From Acidobacteriaceae bacterium (GTDB lineage: Bacteria; Acidobacteriota; Terriglobia; Terriglobales; Acidobacteriaceae), in the NCBI GenBank assembly GCA_003140785.1, contig PLKY01000353.1, positions 12,236-19,217 of the forward strand: 6,982 nucleotides of DNA. Reading direction: 5' to 3'. The position numbers and the translations under genes are program-made. The notes under the pieces are model-generated. The model was not told the origin of the DNA and did no database searches. It saw only the letters and a list, made by a program, of their open reading frames with translations. Below are positions 6,024 to 6,982 of the stretch, in pieces. Numbering within the stretch: position 1 is the first letter of the stretch; each line of letters begins with the position of its first letter.

Positions 6024-6982
6024 ATGGAAGCAAAAAAATACACTATACGAAACCAGGCACGGGAGACTACGGTCAGCACAGGCGTCACGGCGATCAACTC
6101 CACGCTTGAGCCTTTGGCTGCGTTGCGGGTCATGGTGGAGGGGCTTGAATCCGACAATGAAACGGGCCTCTGGCTGACGCATGTCACCGTTATTCCGATG
6201 GTGCCGCGAATCTCTCCATTTGATCTGGTTTATCTCGATAAAGACGATCGCGTAGTGGAGCGGGTTGAATTGCTTCCGGCCAGCGAGATTCCCCGTTTCA
6301 AGAAGCCTGCTGCCAGCGCACTCGTTCTGCCCTTTCGAACCATTTCTTCGTCGAAGATTGAGACCGGCGACCAGTTCTCGTTTCAAGAGATCGCTGAATC
6401 GGAGATTGAGGAATCGGTAGAGAACACAAACGAAGCTCTGGCTCCTGCTGCTACCTGTGCTCCTGTCCCGTCGACTGTTTTTTCGCAGACAGAGCCTGTA
6501 AACCAGGTCCCACTGCGAGCGATCCAGCAAGCGGAAACGATCAAGATCGAAGCCGCGACTTCTGCTGTTTCGCACGTTCCCGCAGCGCAAGACGAAGACA
6601 CGGAATCTGCGGAAGGAATTCAAAGCCCGATTGCTGAGGTCGTCACGCCCATCTTTGGGTCGTGGTTCCGCGTCGAGCGCGAAGCGGACCGGCAGCGGCA
6701 GCAACAACTGGAGCAGCCACCGCAGCCCCAATCGGGTCCGATCGAAGCGACGGAATCAAAGACTATCGAAGCATTGTCGACGATTGTCCAGTTCCCGAAT
6801 GGACCTCGCGAGGTCGAGCACTGGACCAAAGCCTCGGCGAATTCCGACGCTCGCACTTCGGAAATCCCCTCCCCAGCCATTCCGGAGATTTCCCGCGCTC
6901 TTGCGATCGAGAAGACGCAAGTCCCTCCCCCATCTCCCCAAACTAGTCAACGAATTTCAGTCGAGCCTCCCGCGAACGACCG
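6024..6982 (+). CDS. DUF192-like protein with long disordered tail, 3' end outside window
   Basis: The frame is open for 319 residues to the window edge. The ATG at 6024 is the first start after an in-frame stop at 6015-6017, with a weak GGAA 9 bases upstream. Residues about 5-120 form a compact domain: GLWLTHVTVIP (48-58), SPFDLVYLDKDDRVVERVELLP (64-85) and ASALVLPFRTISSSKIETGDQF (97-118). These match the DUF192 pattern, in which a hydrophobic strand pair with a D at its turn is followed by a 'vLelp.g...... GD' ending. From about 121 onward the sequence is low in hydrophobics and rich in E, P, Q, S and T, with a QRQQQLEQPPQPQ run near 224-236, so it is probably disordered. No signal peptide or membrane segment is seen in the part present. 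The function is unknown. The C-terminus could hold another domain. The codon use and lack of stops argue strongly that this frame is real and that the antisense open frames are shadows. Confidence 0.8.
   Translation, partial: MEAKKYTIRNQARETTVSTGVTAINSTLEPLAALRVMVEGLESDNETGLWLTHVTVIPMVPRISPFDLVYLDKDDRVVERVELLPASEIPRFKKPAASALVLPFRTISSSKIETGDQFSFQEIAESEIEESVENTNEALAPAATCAPVPSTVFSQTEPVNQVPLRAIQQAETIKIEAATSAVSHVPAAQDEDTESAEGIQSPIAEVVTPIFGSWFRVEREADRQRQQQLEQPPQPQSGPIEATESKTIEALSTIVQFPNGPREVEHWTKASANSDARTSEIPSPAIPEISRALAIEKTQVPPPSPQTSQRISVEPPAND

Noticed and set aside
5910..6731. Long minus-strand open frame (273 codons)
   Set aside because: It is antisense to the DUF192-like gene. Its translation is rich in Arg, Ser and Leu without any motif, while the plus frame has a conserved domain.

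Overview
The window looks like a piece of a chromosome from the phylum Acidobacteriota, most likely class Terriglobia. The reasons are a short PadR-type regulator translationally coupled to an orphan MacB/permease-related membrane protein, and a long serine/proline/glutamine-rich protein with a DUF192-like N-terminus. Both are familiar to me from that group, but this is family recognition and not a database result. The window has two unlike halves: the right end of an integrated mobile element (1 to about 3797) and ordinary chromosome (about 3789 to 6982).

Mobile element half. A leftward arm carries a 75-residue AlpA/excisionase-like helix-turn-helix protein (1380-1607, minus). It is followed by a large open frame that starts at a TTG at 1282 and leaves the window at base 1. 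This frame has the motifs of an archaeo-eukaryotic-type (AEP/PrimPol) replication primase. A rightward arm carries a zinc-finger protein (1704-2429), a tiny very basic protein with an AT-hook-like core (2426-2521) and a tyrosine integrase (2522-3679). These three genes are packed with overlapping or abutting stop and start codons, so they are probably one operon. The arms diverge from a 96-bp gap that holds a perfect 14-bp palindrome overlapping a plausible promoter. Integrase plus a divergent HTH-primase module is the layout of a phage satellite (PICI-like) or a small integrative element. No capsid, terminase or conjugation gene is visible, but the left end lies outside the window.

Junction. 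Between the integrase stop and the chromosome are four spaced copies of a GGTACAC/GGACAC-type sequence. Next comes a 9-7-9 inverted-repeat core that looks like a tyrosine-recombinase crossover site, whose right half is the 3' half of a tRNA ending in CCA. The 7-bp spacer coincides with the tRNA anticodon loop. A clean intrinsic terminator follows. This is read as the right attachment site, with the intact tRNA expected at the unseen left end.

Chromosomal half. A PadR regulator (3970-4287) with an inverted repeat over its start overlaps by 4 bp a 499-residue membrane protein (4284-5783). After a 240-bp gap with no convincing gene or promoter, a DUF192-like protein with a long disordered tail (6024 onward) runs off the right end. 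The DNA between 1 and 1282 has no plus-strand gene: the leftward primase frame fills it.
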